This document shows, in pieces, positions 14,958 to 26,000 of a stretch of DNA of 46,741 bases. Below the pieces are notes generated by a model, which was not told where the DNA came from, made no database searches, and worked only from the letters and a program-made list of their open reading frames with translations. Source of the stretch: Flavobacteriaceae bacterium (GTDB lineage Bacteria; Bacteroidota; Bacteroidia; Flavobacteriales; Flavobacteriaceae); NCBI GenBank assembly GCA_029248405.1, contig JAQWJJ010000013.1, forward strand, positions 1 through 46,741. The letters are read 5' to 3'. Position 1 is the stretch's first letter; every line of letters begins with the position of its first letter. A program made the translations under genes and the position numbers.

Positions 14958-16415
14958 CTAGGGTTTGGGAAAGTGCAGATGAAATTGTGTTCCAGTGGTG
15001 GCTGAAGAATGTAACGTGATGGTCCCTTGATAAGACGCCACTATCGTTTTGACCATAGCTAAACCAAGCCCCATTCCTTTGGATTTGGTTGTGAATTTAG
15101 GTTCAAAAACTCTGCCTTGAATTTCTTCAGGTATGCCCGGTCCGTTGTCACTGATCAATAAATCGACCGAGTGGGCATGAGCGGTCAACACAACTTCTAT
15201 TTTTGGGTCAATGGTTTGTGCGTGTTTGAGGGTTTGTATGCTGTTTTTGACCAAATTAGTCAGCAAGCGTATGAGCTGACTTTTGTCAAAAGGCATAGTC
15301 AGTGTAGTCACATTACTTGTGAAATTGATGTACGGGATGTCAAAAATATCAAGCGCCAGCTTTGAGGTCCCAACCAGATCGATGGTGCGGTTTTTTTGAT
15401 CCGGTAATTGGGCATAGGTCGCAAAGGCCGAAGCGATTTCACTCATGGTGTCGATTTGTTGGATTAAAGTCGCACTGTATTCCTTGAGCTTGTGATTGAT
15501 CTCCGGATCGCTCGGGTCAAACTTACGTTCAAAACTCTGCACTGTCAGCCTCATTGGTGTCAGAGGATTTTTAATTTCGTGCGCCACCTGTTTGGCCATC
15601 TCCCGCCAGGCGGCTTCGCGCTCCCCCAGAGCAAGCTGGGCAGCACTCACTTCTAACTGGTCAATCATGTGGTTGTAGGCAGCGATGAGCTGAGCAATTT
15701 CTTTAGAAACGCCTTGTGCCACTTCTATTTTTTCATTGCGTTCGAGCAGCTGCGTGTCTGTTATTTTTTGGCTGACCGTTTGCAGGGTTCGGGTAATGAA
15801 GCGCGAGAGGATATAAGCGATAAAAATGGCAAGCAACAACATCACGCCATAAAGCATGGCCATGCGGAGGAGATTTTCTTTGAGTTCCTTAGTCATGAAG
15901 CCATCATCTTCTATGTAGGGCAAGTGCATGATTGCTATGGGCTTAAAGGTGGCGTCGGTAAGAAAAGAGTATGAAGATTGGAAGCCTCGCCCATCTTCTT
16001 TAAAAGCATCAATAATTTGTTTGCCTGAAGAGGCGCCTAGTCTTTTGAGTAGCGTGTCGCTCAAAATTCTTGGTGGGGCCTCTGCAAATAAAGACGCCTC
16101 TGAAGATTTCAGCACCTTTCCGCCAAGATCGTACAGATGAATTTCTAAGTTGTGGATGTCCTTAATCTCATGAATTTTGGAGTCGAAAATCAGTGGAATC
16201 GATGCCGCGTTTATGGGCAATGCAGTATTCTTCAGGACATAATTGATGTGCTGCTTGATGTTTTGCTCTTTCCGCAAAAGACGCTCTCGGTGGTAGTCTT
16301 TGGCTTCTTCCCGGTACTGCAAGACGGTCAAGACCGAGAGCGAAACAAAGGTCATGACCAAAAGCATCAGCATGGCAAAGAAAATCCGAAAACGTAAAGA
16401 CTTATAAAACTTCAT
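14958..16415 (-). CDS. membrane sensor histidine kinase (NtrY-like)
   Basis: A protein of 485 residues. TM1 is at about 11-33, a periplasmic sensor region at about 34-183, TM2 at about 186-206, then a HAMP linker. The H box has the phospho-acceptor His279 in VAHEIKNPLTPM, the signature of NtrY-type kinases. The ATPase domain has an N box (LLTNLVKNSIQ), G1 (DNGPGIPEE), F box (FEPKFTT) and G2 (KGMGLGLAMV), all intact. No response regulator is adjacent, so it is an orphan here. It starts 6 bp after the CopD/HemJ gene and is the last gene of a three-gene operon. Confidence 0.92.
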   Translation of the reverse strand: MKFYKSLRFRIFFAMLMLLVMTFVSLSVLTVLQYREEAKDYHRERLLRKEQNIKQHINYVLKNTALPINAASIPLIFDSKIHEIKDIHNLEIHLYDLGGKVLKSSEASLFAEAPPRILSDTLLKRLGASSGKQIIDAFKEDGRGFQSSYSFLTDATFKPIAIMHLPYIEDDGFMTKELKENLLRMAMLYGVMLLLAIFIAYILSRFITRTLQTVSQKITDTQLLERNEKIEVAQGVSKEIAQLIAAYNHMIDQLEVSAAQLALGEREAAWREMAKQVAHEIKNPLTPMRLTVQSFERKFDPSDPEINHKLKEYSATLIQQIDTMSEIASAFATYAQLPDQKNRTIDLVGTSKLALDIFDIPYINFTSNVTTLTMPFDKSQLIRLLTNLVKNSIQTLKHAQTIDPKIEVVLTAHAHSVDLLISDNGPGIPEEIQGRVFEPKFTTKSKGMGLGLAMVKTIVASYQGTITLHSSATTGTQFHLHFPKP

Positions 16416-16421
16416 AAATGA

Positions 16422-16955
16422 TTACTGTTCTTGAGGCCTATTGATTCTTGTAATGAGTATCCCAATGATCAATATGACTCCTGGCGCAATTGCCGTGCCA
16501 TAAACCCAATTCATCGCGTCTTTGAGCACCATCAAAAACAAAAAGGCAACAAAAAAAGCAATCCCGATCACACTAATGTAGTGCAGGTAGCCCTTAGAGT
16601 GCTTTTGTATGTCCTGTTGAAATGATTTAAAGATCAGATGGCACTTGACCTGATAGGCCATCAGCACAACGACCATTACGATTTTGACTTGCATCCAGCT
16701 GTCCGCCATATGGTATAACCTCAGATGGATCATCCAGAAGGCAAAAATGAAAGACAACACCAGAGCGGGCCAGGTCATATAATACCAAATCCATTTGGCG
16801 ACTTTCTTGTATTGGCGACTCAAGACCAGATGATCTGTATGCTGGTCCTCGAGTGCCTTGCATTGAAGGACAAATAAACGGCCCATAGCAATCAAACCTG
16901 CAAACCAGGTCAACACAAATAGAAGATGAAATGTTTTGAGGTAATAGTATAACAT
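16422..16955 (-). CDS. CopD/HemJ-like four-helix membrane protein
   Basis: A 177-residue inner-membrane protein with about four to five hydrophobic helices. The N-terminal KTFHLLFVLTWFAGLI pattern with its early His is that of the HemJ/CopD family. HemJ oxidises protoporphyrinogen IX; CopD members act in copper uptake. The short length and single domain fit HemJ better, but no other heme-synthesis gene is nearby. The start overlaps the stop of the upstream BNR-repeat gene by one base (TGATG), so translation is coupled. Confidence 0.75.
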   Translation of the reverse strand: MLYYYLKTFHLLFVLTWFAGLIAMGRLFVLQCKALEDQHTDHLVLSRQYKKVAKWIWYYMTWPALVLSFIFAFWMIHLRLYHMADSWMQVKIVMVVVLMAYQVKCHLIFKSFQQDIQKHSKGYLHYISVIGIAFFVAFLFLMVLKDAMNWVYGTAIAPGVILIIGILITRINRPQEQ

Positions 16956-19900
16956 CAGTCAACAATTAGGTACTGCAAGTCGAGGGCATTGAAGGCCTCA
17001 TTGAACGCTTTTATTTCTGTAGCAATGAGCTCGTCGAGCGTTGTCAATTCTGTATTGATTTTGGCAGTCAGCTCATCTTTGACCAGCACGTCTTGCGCTG
17101 TTGGCGGAAAATCATCCATTCCGACCAGGCTGTTGAGGTGTGCCAATTTGTTCGTGAGCTTGATGGGAAAATTCAATGGATCTTGACCACTCTTGTTTTG
17201 GGTCTGGTAGAGCGCTTCTTCGATGGCCGTCAATGAGGCACTCAAGGCTGTAGCGTTTTCGACCAGATCGGCAACAGACTCTTGACCCTGGTATTGTTGG
17301 TTAAAGGCTTTGAGCTGGCTGTTGATGCGCCTAATTTTGGCGATACTTTTGTGGGCCTTATCCACGGTCTGATTGACCGATTCAATAAAGTCATATTGCT
17401 GCTGCATCCCCGCTAAGTCCGTTTCTGCATTGGCGTCGGGATGCAAGACAAATGTTTGAGTTTGCTCTTGATCGCCGACCCTCATGCGCACTTGATATGT
17501 CCCGGGAACGACTTTAGGGGCTTCGGTACTCGCCCACCATAAAATCATGCCGTCCAAACGCTCTGCTCCCGAACCTTGAAGGTCCCATACCAGCAAATTA
17601 TGGCCTTTTTTGGTGGGTAAGGGGTCTTTTTTTGCATCGCTGTAAAAGGATTTAATGGTGTCGTTTTTTTGGTCTATAAAGTGCATCGAAACCTGCTCGT
17701 TTTTTGGATCATTCAAGGTGTAATAGACCATGACTCCGTTAGGGTGGTTAGTACCAGAAAGTGTCGAATTGGCACGTGAACGGCCTTCCAATCGGTAGGT
17801 ATCCTTAGGTTTAAATAGATAATTTTTTTGCTTGGATGCCGCGGCCAATTGCCTCAAAACAGAGAGATCGTCTATCATCCACAGGCTGCGGCCTTGGGTG
17901 GCAACAATCAAATCTTCATTTTTGAGCGCCAAATCGGTGATGGGGACAATGGGTAAGTTCAGTTGGAACGACTGCCATTGGTCGCCATCGTCAAACGAGA
18001 CGTACAGACCTGCTTCTGTCCCGGCATACAACAAACCTTGCTGGGTCAAGTCCTCTCTGATGACACGCGTAAAATGTTCCGCTGGAATACCGTCTGTAAT
18101 GCGCTGCCAAGTTTTGCCAAAATCTTTGGTTTTATAGAGGTAGGGCGTATAGTCTCCAGATTTATATCTTGTTCCTGCGACGTAACAAGTTCCGGCATCA
18201 TGAGTGGATGGTGTAATGCTGTTGATCATCATCCATTCAGGCCAGTTTTTAGGTGTGACATTGGTCCAATGCGCCCCTCCATCAGTGGTGACATGCAGCA
18301 AACCATCGTCACTCCCGGTATAAATCAAGCCCTCCTGCATTGGAGATTCTGCAGCAGCAAATATGGTGCAATAGTACTCTACAGAGGTGTTGTCTTGGGT
18401 GATTGGGCCTCCAGAAGAGCCAAGTTTGGTCGGGTCATTGCGGGTCAAATCTGGGCTGATCAGGTCCCAAGAATCACCTTCATTAGTGGTGGCATGCAAA
18501 TGGTTGGATGCCGCGTACATTTTTTTGGGATTGTGCGGAGAAAAGAAGATCGGGAAATTCCACTGAAAACGGTATTTGAAATCTTCGGCGCCATGACCCA
18601 TGGGGTTGTCTGGCCAAACACTGACGCTGCGCACTGTATTTTTTTTGTGGTTATATCGGGTCAAAAATCCATCATAACTGCCGCCATAGACGATATCATT
18701 GTCTAGGGGGTCTACGGCGATGTGCGCACTTTCACCTCCCGCAGTGGACTCCCAGTGGTCTTCGGTGAGGGCCCCGCTTTCGGCACGGTGCTGTATGCGG
18801 ATCGTCGAGTTGTCTTGCTGCGCGGCATAAATGCGGTAGGGGAAAGCGTCGTCTGTAGTGACACGATAAAATTGTGCAGTAGGTTGGTTATGGTACGTAC
18901 TCCAAGTGTCTCCACCATCATAAGTCACTTGGGCACCACCGTCATCGCCCATGATCATGCGCTTGGGGTTTTCGGGGGCAATCCAAAGGTCATGATGGTC
19001 GCCATGTGGCGCATTACTTGCCGCAAATGTTTTACCGCCGTCTGTACTTTTGTGGTAACGGACATTCAACACATATACGGTGTTTTCGTCTTGAGTATCC
19101 GCAAAAATCCGCGTATAGTACCAGGCGCGTTGTCTGAGACTGCGATCACTATTGATCAGTGTCCAATGGGCGCCACCATCATCACTGCGGTAGACACCAC
19201 CTTTTTCTTTGTGTTCGACCATGGCCCACAATCGTTCACTATTTTGTGGAGAAACGGTGATCCCGATGATCCCCAAAGTCCCTTCTGGAAATCCGGGTTG
19301 TGTTGAAATTTCGGTCCAAGTTTCACCATAATCGGTACTTTTCCATAAGGCGGAACCTGGCCCTCCGCTGCTTAAGCTGTAAGGTGTTCGGCGGACATTC
19401 CAAGTGGACGCATACAAGATTCGAGGATTATTCGGATCAATGATCAAATCTGTAGCACCTGCATTTTCATTGGCAAATAAGGTTTTTCTCCAGCTTTTAC
19501 CTCCGTCGGTACTTTTATACACGCCTCGCTCAGAGGTGGGCTTATATAAATCACCCAAAACAGCAGCATAAACCACATCTGCATTATTGTGATCTGTGAC
19601 AATTCTTGGGATGTGACGACTTTTTTCCAAGCCCATAAAAGACCAAGTCTTCCCGGCGTTGACACTTTTCCATAAGCCAAATCCAGAGGAAACATTGCCG
19701 CGAACAGTCTGTTCTCCACCCCCTACATAAATCACATTAGGATCACTTTCTGCAACCTTTATAGCGCCAACAGATCCGCCAAAAAAACCGTCAGAGATGT
19801 TGTGCCAATGCCGGCCACCATCGAGTGTTTTCCATATGCCTCCTCCTGTGGCACCAAAGTAGAACAGGTTAGGCTTTCCTGGAACCCCAGTAACAGCAGC

Positions 19901-20056
19901 GCTGCGCCCTCCGCGGAAAGGACCCACCAAGCGGTATTGCATGGCATCGAATTGACTGGTGTCGTATTGTTGCGCAAAGGCAAAATCTTGCCCCATTAAT
20001 GTGAGGCAAATAATGAGCATGAGGCGGTAACAGCATTGAGAAAATTTCATAATCAT
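16955..20056 (-). CDS. secreted BNR/VPS10-type beta-propeller protein
   Basis: A protein of 1033 residues. A signal peptide (about 1-29, ending FAQ) is followed by some 650 residues of repeated Asp-box (BNR) motifs of the kind S-x-D-G-G-x-x-W (STDGGKSW, SDDGGAHW, TTDGGAHW), which build a sortilin/VPS10-like beta-propeller. The last 300 residues form a small strand domain and a helical end. Such proteins are annotated as glycosyl hydrolases, but Asp boxes are structural and no sialidase catalytic set is evident; the substrate is unknown. It is probably periplasmic or surface-exposed. It is first in an operon with CopD/HemJ and the kinase. A TATCTTTA box lies at 20074-20081. Confidence 0.85.
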   Translation of the reverse strand: MIMKFSQCCYRLMLIICLTLMGQDFAFAQQYDTSQFDAMQYRLVGPFRGGRSAAVTGVPGKPNLFYFGATGGGIWKTLDGGRHWHNISDGFFGGSVGAIKVAESDPNVIYVGGGEQTVRGNVSSGFGLWKSVNAGKTWSFMGLEKSRHIPRIVTDHNNADVVYAAVLGDLYKPTSERGVYKSTDGGKSWRKTLFANENAGATDLIIDPNNPRILYASTWNVRRTPYSLSSGGPGSALWKSTDYGETWTEISTQPGFPEGTLGIIGITVSPQNSERLWAMVEHKEKGGVYRSDDGGAHWTLINSDRSLRQRAWYYTRIFADTQDENTVYVLNVRYHKSTDGGKTFAASNAPHGDHHDLWIAPENPKRMIMGDDGGAQVTYDGGDTWSTYHNQPTAQFYRVTTDDAFPYRIYAAQQDNSTIRIQHRAESGALTEDHWESTAGGESAHIAVDPLDNDIVYGGSYDGFLTRYNHKKNTVRSVSVWPDNPMGHGAEDFKYRFQWNFPIFFSPHNPKKMYAASNHLHATTNEGDSWDLISPDLTRNDPTKLGSSGGPITQDNTSVEYYCTIFAAAESPMQEGLIYTGSDDGLLHVTTDGGAHWTNVTPKNWPEWMMINSITPSTHDAGTCYVAGTRYKSGDYTPYLYKTKDFGKTWQRITDGIPAEHFTRVIREDLTQQGLLYAGTEAGLYVSFDDGDQWQSFQLNLPIVPITDLALKNEDLIVATQGRSLWMIDDLSVLRQLAAASKQKNYLFKPKDTYRLEGRSRANSTLSGTNHPNGVMVYYTLNDPKNEQVSMHFIDQKNDTIKSFYSDAKKDPLPTKKGHNLLVWDLQGSGAERLDGMILWWASTEAPKVVPGTYQVRMRVGDQEQTQTFVLHPDANAETDLAGMQQQYDFIESVNQTVDKAHKSIAKIRRINSQLKAFNQQYQGQESVADLVENATALSASLTAIEEALYQTQNKSGQDPLNFPIKLTNKLAHLNSLVGMDDFPPTAQDVLVKDELTAKINTELTTLDELIATEIKAFNEAFNALDLQYLIVD

Positions 20057-20159
20057 AAAGATTTAAGCGATCTTAAAGATACTAAAAAGTCTTGCCGCTC
20101 GATAGGGGGTCTTTTAAGAATATCCATTGAGCAGTCATCCGGCGTTCTCCGATTGAATA

Positions 20160-22685
20160 CTACTCCAGTGCATCGGCAGAAACGCGATGCCGCAAAACAA
20201 CGGCGTCGTTCAGCACAAAAGGCTTAGTCATTGTGTCGTCCGGACGTGGGGCCACGTTAAGTTGGTGGTCAGTCATCAGGTCGAAACTGAATTCAACCAC
20301 ATTAAACTGAGTCTGCTGAGCAACGGGTGCGGCATACTCGATCACTAAACTATCAGATGGTGGCAGATAAAAGGTCAAGAGGTTTTCACTTTTGCGATTT
20401 TTGAAAACAAACCCATCTTGGTCTTTGGCCACAACAACACCATTAAAACTCAGATCATGAAAATAAACTGCAGTGTCGGCATAAATCTTAAGAACATCGA
20501 TTGGCCTTTGAGGAGTAAGGGTCATGCGGACATGGCGTTGGCCCTGGGCGATAGAGTCCTTTGTTTTGGTTGGGGTAGAGGGCTCGAGTAGGATACTTGG
20601 TGCGGATGCCGCATAAGTGTATTGTCGGGCATACTTGCTCATTGAAGCGGACTCAAATAGACCTTCAGCGGGCTGAGGTTTGTCCCCTATGAAACTTTGG
20701 ACCCAGGGATCAAGTTGCGCGTCATAGGTGACCCAGTGTGCTTTTTTGGTGGCGTCGTCTTGATAGAACAACAAACTATTGGGCTTTTCTCTACCTGGGG
20801 CAAAATCACTTTGCCCATGTGCCCAGACAAATAAGACGATACTTCCGGCCAACAAACAGCGTTCCCACCATGGGTTGATGCGCCAAAGGGCCACAGCAGG
20901 ATAGGCCAAAACAAACAACATCGTCGTGAAAACCGTCGTCAAGAAAAGCATCGAAAGTCCGAGGCCCACTGGGAATGATTGAATGCTGGGGGCAATAATA
21001 AATACGGCTGGCGCACACAGTAAAGTCAATACCAATAGCGGTGGATTTGACCATTTCATGCAGACCAATAGCGCCACCAATCCTAGGGCAAATGGGATGA
21101 TGTGGTAGGCGGCTCCTGGCAGTAAAACGGCAAATAGTGCATTGAGGATCCACCAAAAAAATAAGGGCGCAAACAGCAATTCTGCCGTGTTGTAATACCG
21201 ACTGGCCTTTCGGTACACAAAAAAGCAAAACGCCAACGCAACACCGGCAAATGCACCAATATAATAGTGCCCATTGTAGGGAAAGCCTTGCTGTATTTCA
21301 GTGTAATGAGGATACAGCCAAATGACCAATTGCCACAGATAGAAGCCTCCCAACAGAGCGGCCCCTAATACCATCAAAAAAGGGATAAAGCCCCCCAGCA
21401 CAGATTTGAGCCGAATGCTGTCGTTTTTGACCCCCCAAATCAATAAACTTATGAGGCCTATAAGTCCAATTATGGTGAGTAGGGGCACCCACGAAAATGG
21501 AAATGTGATCATTTTGACTATCGGAAAATTGGTATAAACCCAATCGTTCGGATCTTTTAAATTGTCGAAATCAGCTTCAGAATAATAGTGCAAAAGCGGC
21601 AGGATATAACTGCCTTGATGCGCCATAGTATTGCGGTCCATCCGCTCATAGGTGTCGTTTGCCGTGTGGTAATCAAAGTGGTCGTCGATATGGGCAAAGA
21701 AAAACCCATCGATATCGGCTTCTTCTCTGAGTATGGTAGAGTCAGTGTCGTTAGGCAAAAGCTTATACACGCTATACATCAGCGAAGAGGCGACGGGGTA
21801 TGCGACGCCAGCCCCAACAAAAGACTCGATCAAGCCCTTGTTGCCTTGGTTGGTTTCGACAATCATGTTGCTTGGGCCCCCACTGCCGCGGGCTTCAAAA
21901 TTTAAAGACAGACCGATGTCCTTGGCCCATGGATGTGCCCTAACAAAGAGCTTTGCGCCATCCAAACCGACCTCTTCGGCATCTGTAAAGAGGATAATGA
22001 TGTCGTGTTTTGGGGTTTTTCCAGAGGACAAAAAGGCACGGACACCTTCCAGGATTGTGGCCACACCACTCCCGGCGTCACTGGCCCCATATGAAGGGAC
22101 CAAAGCGCTATCATAATGGGCAAACACAAGAAGTGATTTGCCAGGAGATCTGCCCTTTATTTTTGCGATAATGTTGACGGGCTGGTCCAATCCTCCAGTG
22201 CGCGGGGTATAGATGTAGCCTTTTTGTGTTTGTGGGCTAAGCCCTAAATCTTCAAGCGCGTCAATGATATAATCTCTGACCACCTCATTTTGTTTTGAGC
22301 CGACGTAATGTGGGGCCTGAGAGATCGCTTTGAGGTGCGTCAGCGCTCGAGACACCGAATATTCATCATCGGGCAATGTCCCAAGATCAATATTTCGGGG
22401 CATGAGCCCATAAAAACTATAAAAGACCATTCCTAGAACCAACAAGGGAGACCAGAATATTTTTTTGTGCGTCATGTAGAGAGAATTCAAAGGCTTTAAT
22501 ACAGTGGTTAAGTTAGCAAAAATACTGGGCACGGCGGTCTTTTGGGGCGATAACTTGAGGTACATTTTGCGCCTTTTTTGACGATTACGATGATTGTGGA
22601 ACTGATTGCGACATCCAGTATCGCAAAATTTTTTGTCCTCTCGGCCGATCAATACACGACCGCATTCTTGACATGTTTTTGGCAT
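20160..22685 (-). CDS. M28 family membrane aminopeptidase with N-terminal Zn-ribbon-like extension
   Basis: The frame gives 841 residues. The peptidase domain has the M28 zinc ligands and active-site residues: His190 (FAHYDS), Asp203 (GASDAGSG), Glu237-Glu238 (DAEEVG) and a late His in DHFDYHTANDTYE. After about residue 400 there are eight or more membrane helices and then a C-terminal strand domain. This layout matches M28 peptidases of Bacteroidota with a membrane C-terminal half. Residues 1-35 form a CxxC-x12-CxxxC Zn-ribbon (Cys5, 8, 21, 25) with KKFC and CRN motifs, normally seen as a separate small flavobacterial protein. The peptidase could instead begin at Met71 (ATG at 22475-22473), just before the first membrane segment. 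Confidence 0.85.
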   Translation of the reverse strand: MPKTCQECGRVLIGREDKKFCDTGCRNQFHNHRNRQKRRKMYLKLSPQKTAVPSIFANLTTVLKPLNSLYMTHKKIFWSPLLVLGMVFYSFYGLMPRNIDLGTLPDDEYSVSRALTHLKAISQAPHYVGSKQNEVVRDYIIDALEDLGLSPQTQKGYIYTPRTGGLDQPVNIIAKIKGRSPGKSLLVFAHYDSALVPSYGASDAGSGVATILEGVRAFLSSGKTPKHDIIILFTDAEEVGLDGAKLFVRAHPWAKDIGLSLNFEARGSGGPSNMIVETNQGNKGLIESFVGAGVAYPVASSLMYSVYKLLPNDTDSTILREEADIDGFFFAHIDDHFDYHTANDTYERMDRNTMAHQGSYILPLLHYYSEADFDNLKDPNDWVYTNFPIVKMITFPFSWVPLLTIIGLIGLISLLIWGVKNDSIRLKSVLGGFIPFLMVLGAALLGGFYLWQLVIWLYPHYTEIQQGFPYNGHYYIGAFAGVALAFCFFVYRKASRYYNTAELLFAPLFFWWILNALFAVLLPGAAYHIIPFALGLVALLVCMKWSNPPLLVLTLLCAPAVFIIAPSIQSFPVGLGLSMLFLTTVFTTMLFVLAYPAVALWRINPWWERCLLAGSIVLFVWAHGQSDFAPGREKPNSLLFYQDDATKKAHWVTYDAQLDPWVQSFIGDKPQPAEGLFESASMSKYARQYTYAASAPSILLEPSTPTKTKDSIAQGQRHVRMTLTPQRPIDVLKIYADTAVYFHDLSFNGVVVAKDQDGFVFKNRKSENLLTFYLPPSDSLVIEYAAPVAQQTQFNVVEFSFDLMTDHQLNVAPRPDDTMTKPFVLNDAVVLRHRVSADALE

Positions 22686-23070
22686 GACGCCAAGTTAACG
22701 GGCCATGAATCAATCAACAATAACCTTTGCCATTGAAATAAATAAAGTGCTGCGAATTTAAAAAATAACACTGCCAAAGCACCGGGCCAAATCTCAAGTC
22801 CTTGTGCCTAAAATCAGTGCGGCGCATACGGCTCAAAAATGGGGTCGGTACAAGGCCAATAGATTCATTTTGTTCCTTCTGTTGATAGATCTGTATCGCG
22901 CTTGTTTTTGTCAAAAAACAACAGTAGCGTTACAAATTGAAACTTTAGAGAGCTTTTTTTGATTCTTAGCGGTGCAAACACCCCTGTTTTGGGGTCTATT
23001 TCTTCAAAATTTATTACTTTCGCTTGCGTTTTGGACTTGTTGAGGTCCCTATGACGAATCAAGAAAGCAT
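22686..23070. other. gene-free intergenic region upstream of ileS
   Basis: 385 bp between two divergent genes with no convincing frame. A TACTTTCG sequence at 23015-23022, one base off TAnnTTTG, may be the ileS -7 box. ACCCC/GGGGT near 22979-22994 can form a small hairpin. No T-box leader motif is visible. Confidence 0.4.
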
Positions 23071-26000
23071 ATGAGTGTTAAATTCAAGGAATACAACGGG
23101 TTAAATCTTCCAAACTGCGCCGAAGAGGTGCTGGAATTTTGGAAGAATGAAGCCATTTTTCAAAAGAGCATCGAGCTGCGTGCAGCAGCACCACCTTTTG
23201 TATTTTTTGAAGGGCCTCCTTCGGCCAACGGAATGCCGGGAATCCATCATGTCATGGGGCGCACCATTAAGGATATTTTTTGCCGCTTCAAGACACAAAA
23301 AGGTTTTTTAGTCGATCGCAAAGCAGGTTGGGATACTCATGGTTTGCCAATCGAATTAGGTGTTGAAAAAGAACTCGGCATTACAAAAGAAGATATCGGT
23401 GTTTCCATTTCTGTAGAGCAATATAATGAAGCTTGCCGTAGTGCAGTGATGCGTTATACAGATGTTTGGAATAAGTTGACTGAACGCTCCGGGTATTGGG
23501 TCGACATGGAAGATCCATATGTGACCTATAAGCCAAAATACATGGAATCGGTTTGGTGGTTACTCAAACAGATTTACGAAAAAGGCCTCATCTACAAAGG
23601 CTATACCATACAACCCTATTCACCCAAAGCCGGGACGGGATTAAGTTCCCATGAACTGAATCAGCCGGGCACCTACCAAGATGTGACCGATACCACCGTA
23701 GTGGCACAATTTAAAGCAGTAGCCAGTACGTTGCCCAAAACGCTTGGTGAGATCGAAGACCTTTATTTTTTGGCTTGGACCACAACGCCATGGACTTTGC
23801 CCAGTAATACAGCACTGACCGTTGGGCCAAAAATCGAGTATGCTGTGGTGAAGACCTTTAATCAGTACACTTTTGAGCCCATTACAGTAGTTTTGGCCAA
23901 AGCGCTTGTCGCGAAACAGTTTTCTGGCAAGTATCAAGAAGCCGATTCGGAAACAGCCATGGCGGCATATGAATCGGGCGGAAAAACCATCCCATATTAC
24001 ATCAAGACCTCTATCAAAGGAGCTGATTTGGTGGGCATACGCTATGAGCAATTGATGACTTTTGTATTGCCGCACAATAATCCACAGGATGCCTTCAGAG
24101 TGATCGCAGGGGATTTCGTCACAACAGAAGACGGGACGGGTATCGTGCATACGGCACCAACTTTTGGTGCGGACGATGCCAAAGTGGCTAAAGAAGCTCA
24201 CCCAGAGATACCGCCAATGTTGGTCCAAGACCATGAAGGAAATTTAGTGCCACTGGTGGATCTTCAAGGACGGTTTCGTCCAGAGGTCGGGGCCTTAGCT
24301 GGAAAGTATGTCAAGAACGAATATTATCCAGAGGGCGAGGCTCCAGATAAAAGTGTTGATGTAGAGATTGCCATCCAGCTCAAAATTGAAAACAAGGCCT
24401 TTAAAGTCGAGAAATATGTCCACAGCTACCCCAATTGCTGGAGAACGGACAAGCCTATTTTATACTATCCATTGGATTCGTGGTTCATCAAGGTGACGGA
24501 CTTTAGAGACCGCATGTTTGCCTTGAATCAGGAAATTAATTGGAAACCCAAAGCCACTGGCGAAGGGCGCTTTGGCAACTGGTTGGCTAATGCCAACGAT
24601 TGGAATTTATCGCGTTCTCGATTCTGGGGTATTCCATTGCCCATCTGGCGGAGTGAAGATGGTAAAGAAACCAAGTGTATTGGTTCTGTAGCAGAACTCA
24701 AGTCAGAAATAGCAGTTGCTGTGTCTGCCGGGATAATGGATAAAGATATTTTTGAAGACTTCGTTCCAGGTGATATGTCCGAGGCAAATTACGCTCAATT
24801 AGACCTGCACAAAAGTCATGTTGATCAAATTGTATTGGTTTCTGACTCTGGTCAGGCCATGTATCGTGAGAGTGATTTGATTGACGTTTGGTTTGATAGT
24901 GGAAGCATGCCATACGCGCAATGGCACTATCCTTTTGAGCATAAAGAAAAAGTGGATCAAACTTGGCGACAAGCGGATTTCATTGCCGAAGGGGTCGACC
25001 AAACACGCGGCTGGTTTTATACCCTTCATGCGATTGCCACCATGATCTATGATGATGTGGCCTACAAAAATGTGGTGTCTAATGGTCTTGTTTTGGACAA
25101 GAATGGCCAGAAAATGTCCAAACGTTTGGGCAACGCCATAGATCCATTCACAACTTTAGACACTTATGGGCCTGATGCGACTCGCTGGTACATGATCAGC
25201 AATGCCAACCCATGGGACAACCTCAAGTTTGACTTGGATGGTATTGCCGAAGTCCGCAATAAGTTTTTTGGCACTTTATACAACACCTATAGCTTCTTTG
25301 TGCTCTATGCCAACTTAGATGGCTTCCATGATCAAGAGCCGGAAGTTGCTTTGGAAAATCGTCCAGAGATAGACCGTTGGATACTCTCGGAATTACACTC
25401 GCTTATCGAAAAAGTAGACCAAGCCTACTCGGCTTACGAGCCGACTCGGGCAGCACGTCTGATCTCTGATTTTGTTCAAGAGCACCTCAGTAATTGGTTT
25501 GTCCGCTTGAGCAGAAGACGTTACTGGAAGGGGGCTTATGGACCAGATAAAATTTCTGCTTACCAAACACTTTATCGCTGCTTGGTGACGGTCGCCCAAC
25601 TTGGAGCGCCAATTGCTCCGTTTTTTATGGACAGGCTATATCGTGACCTTACTGCTAATAGTGGTGGGCAGTGGCCTGAGTCAGTTCATTTGACGGATTT
25701 TCCGGCAGCAGACAAGGCCATGATTGATGTACATCTTGAGCGTAAAATGAACAAGGCACAAACCATTTCTTCACTGGTATTGTCGCTACGGCAAAAAGAA
25801 AAAATCAAAGTGCGTCAGCCCTTGCAAAAGGTCATGATTCCTGTTTTGGATCAACAACAGCGCGAAGATATCGAAGCCGTTTCAGATTTGATCAAACACG
25901 AGGTCAATGTCAAAGAAATTGAACTCATCAGTGACGATTCTGGTATTTTAGTCAAACAAATCAAGCCGGACTTCAAAAAGCTTGGGCCACGATTTGGCCC

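Noticed and set aside
17963..18706. 247-codon plus-strand frame opposite the BNR-repeat gene
   Set aside because: It is a shadow frame; the minus strand shows clear repeated Asp-box motifs.
22981..23070. T-box or other riboswitch in the ileS leader
   Set aside because: No T-box core motif or strong terminator hairpin is present, and the promoter-like box leaves only about 45 nt of leader.
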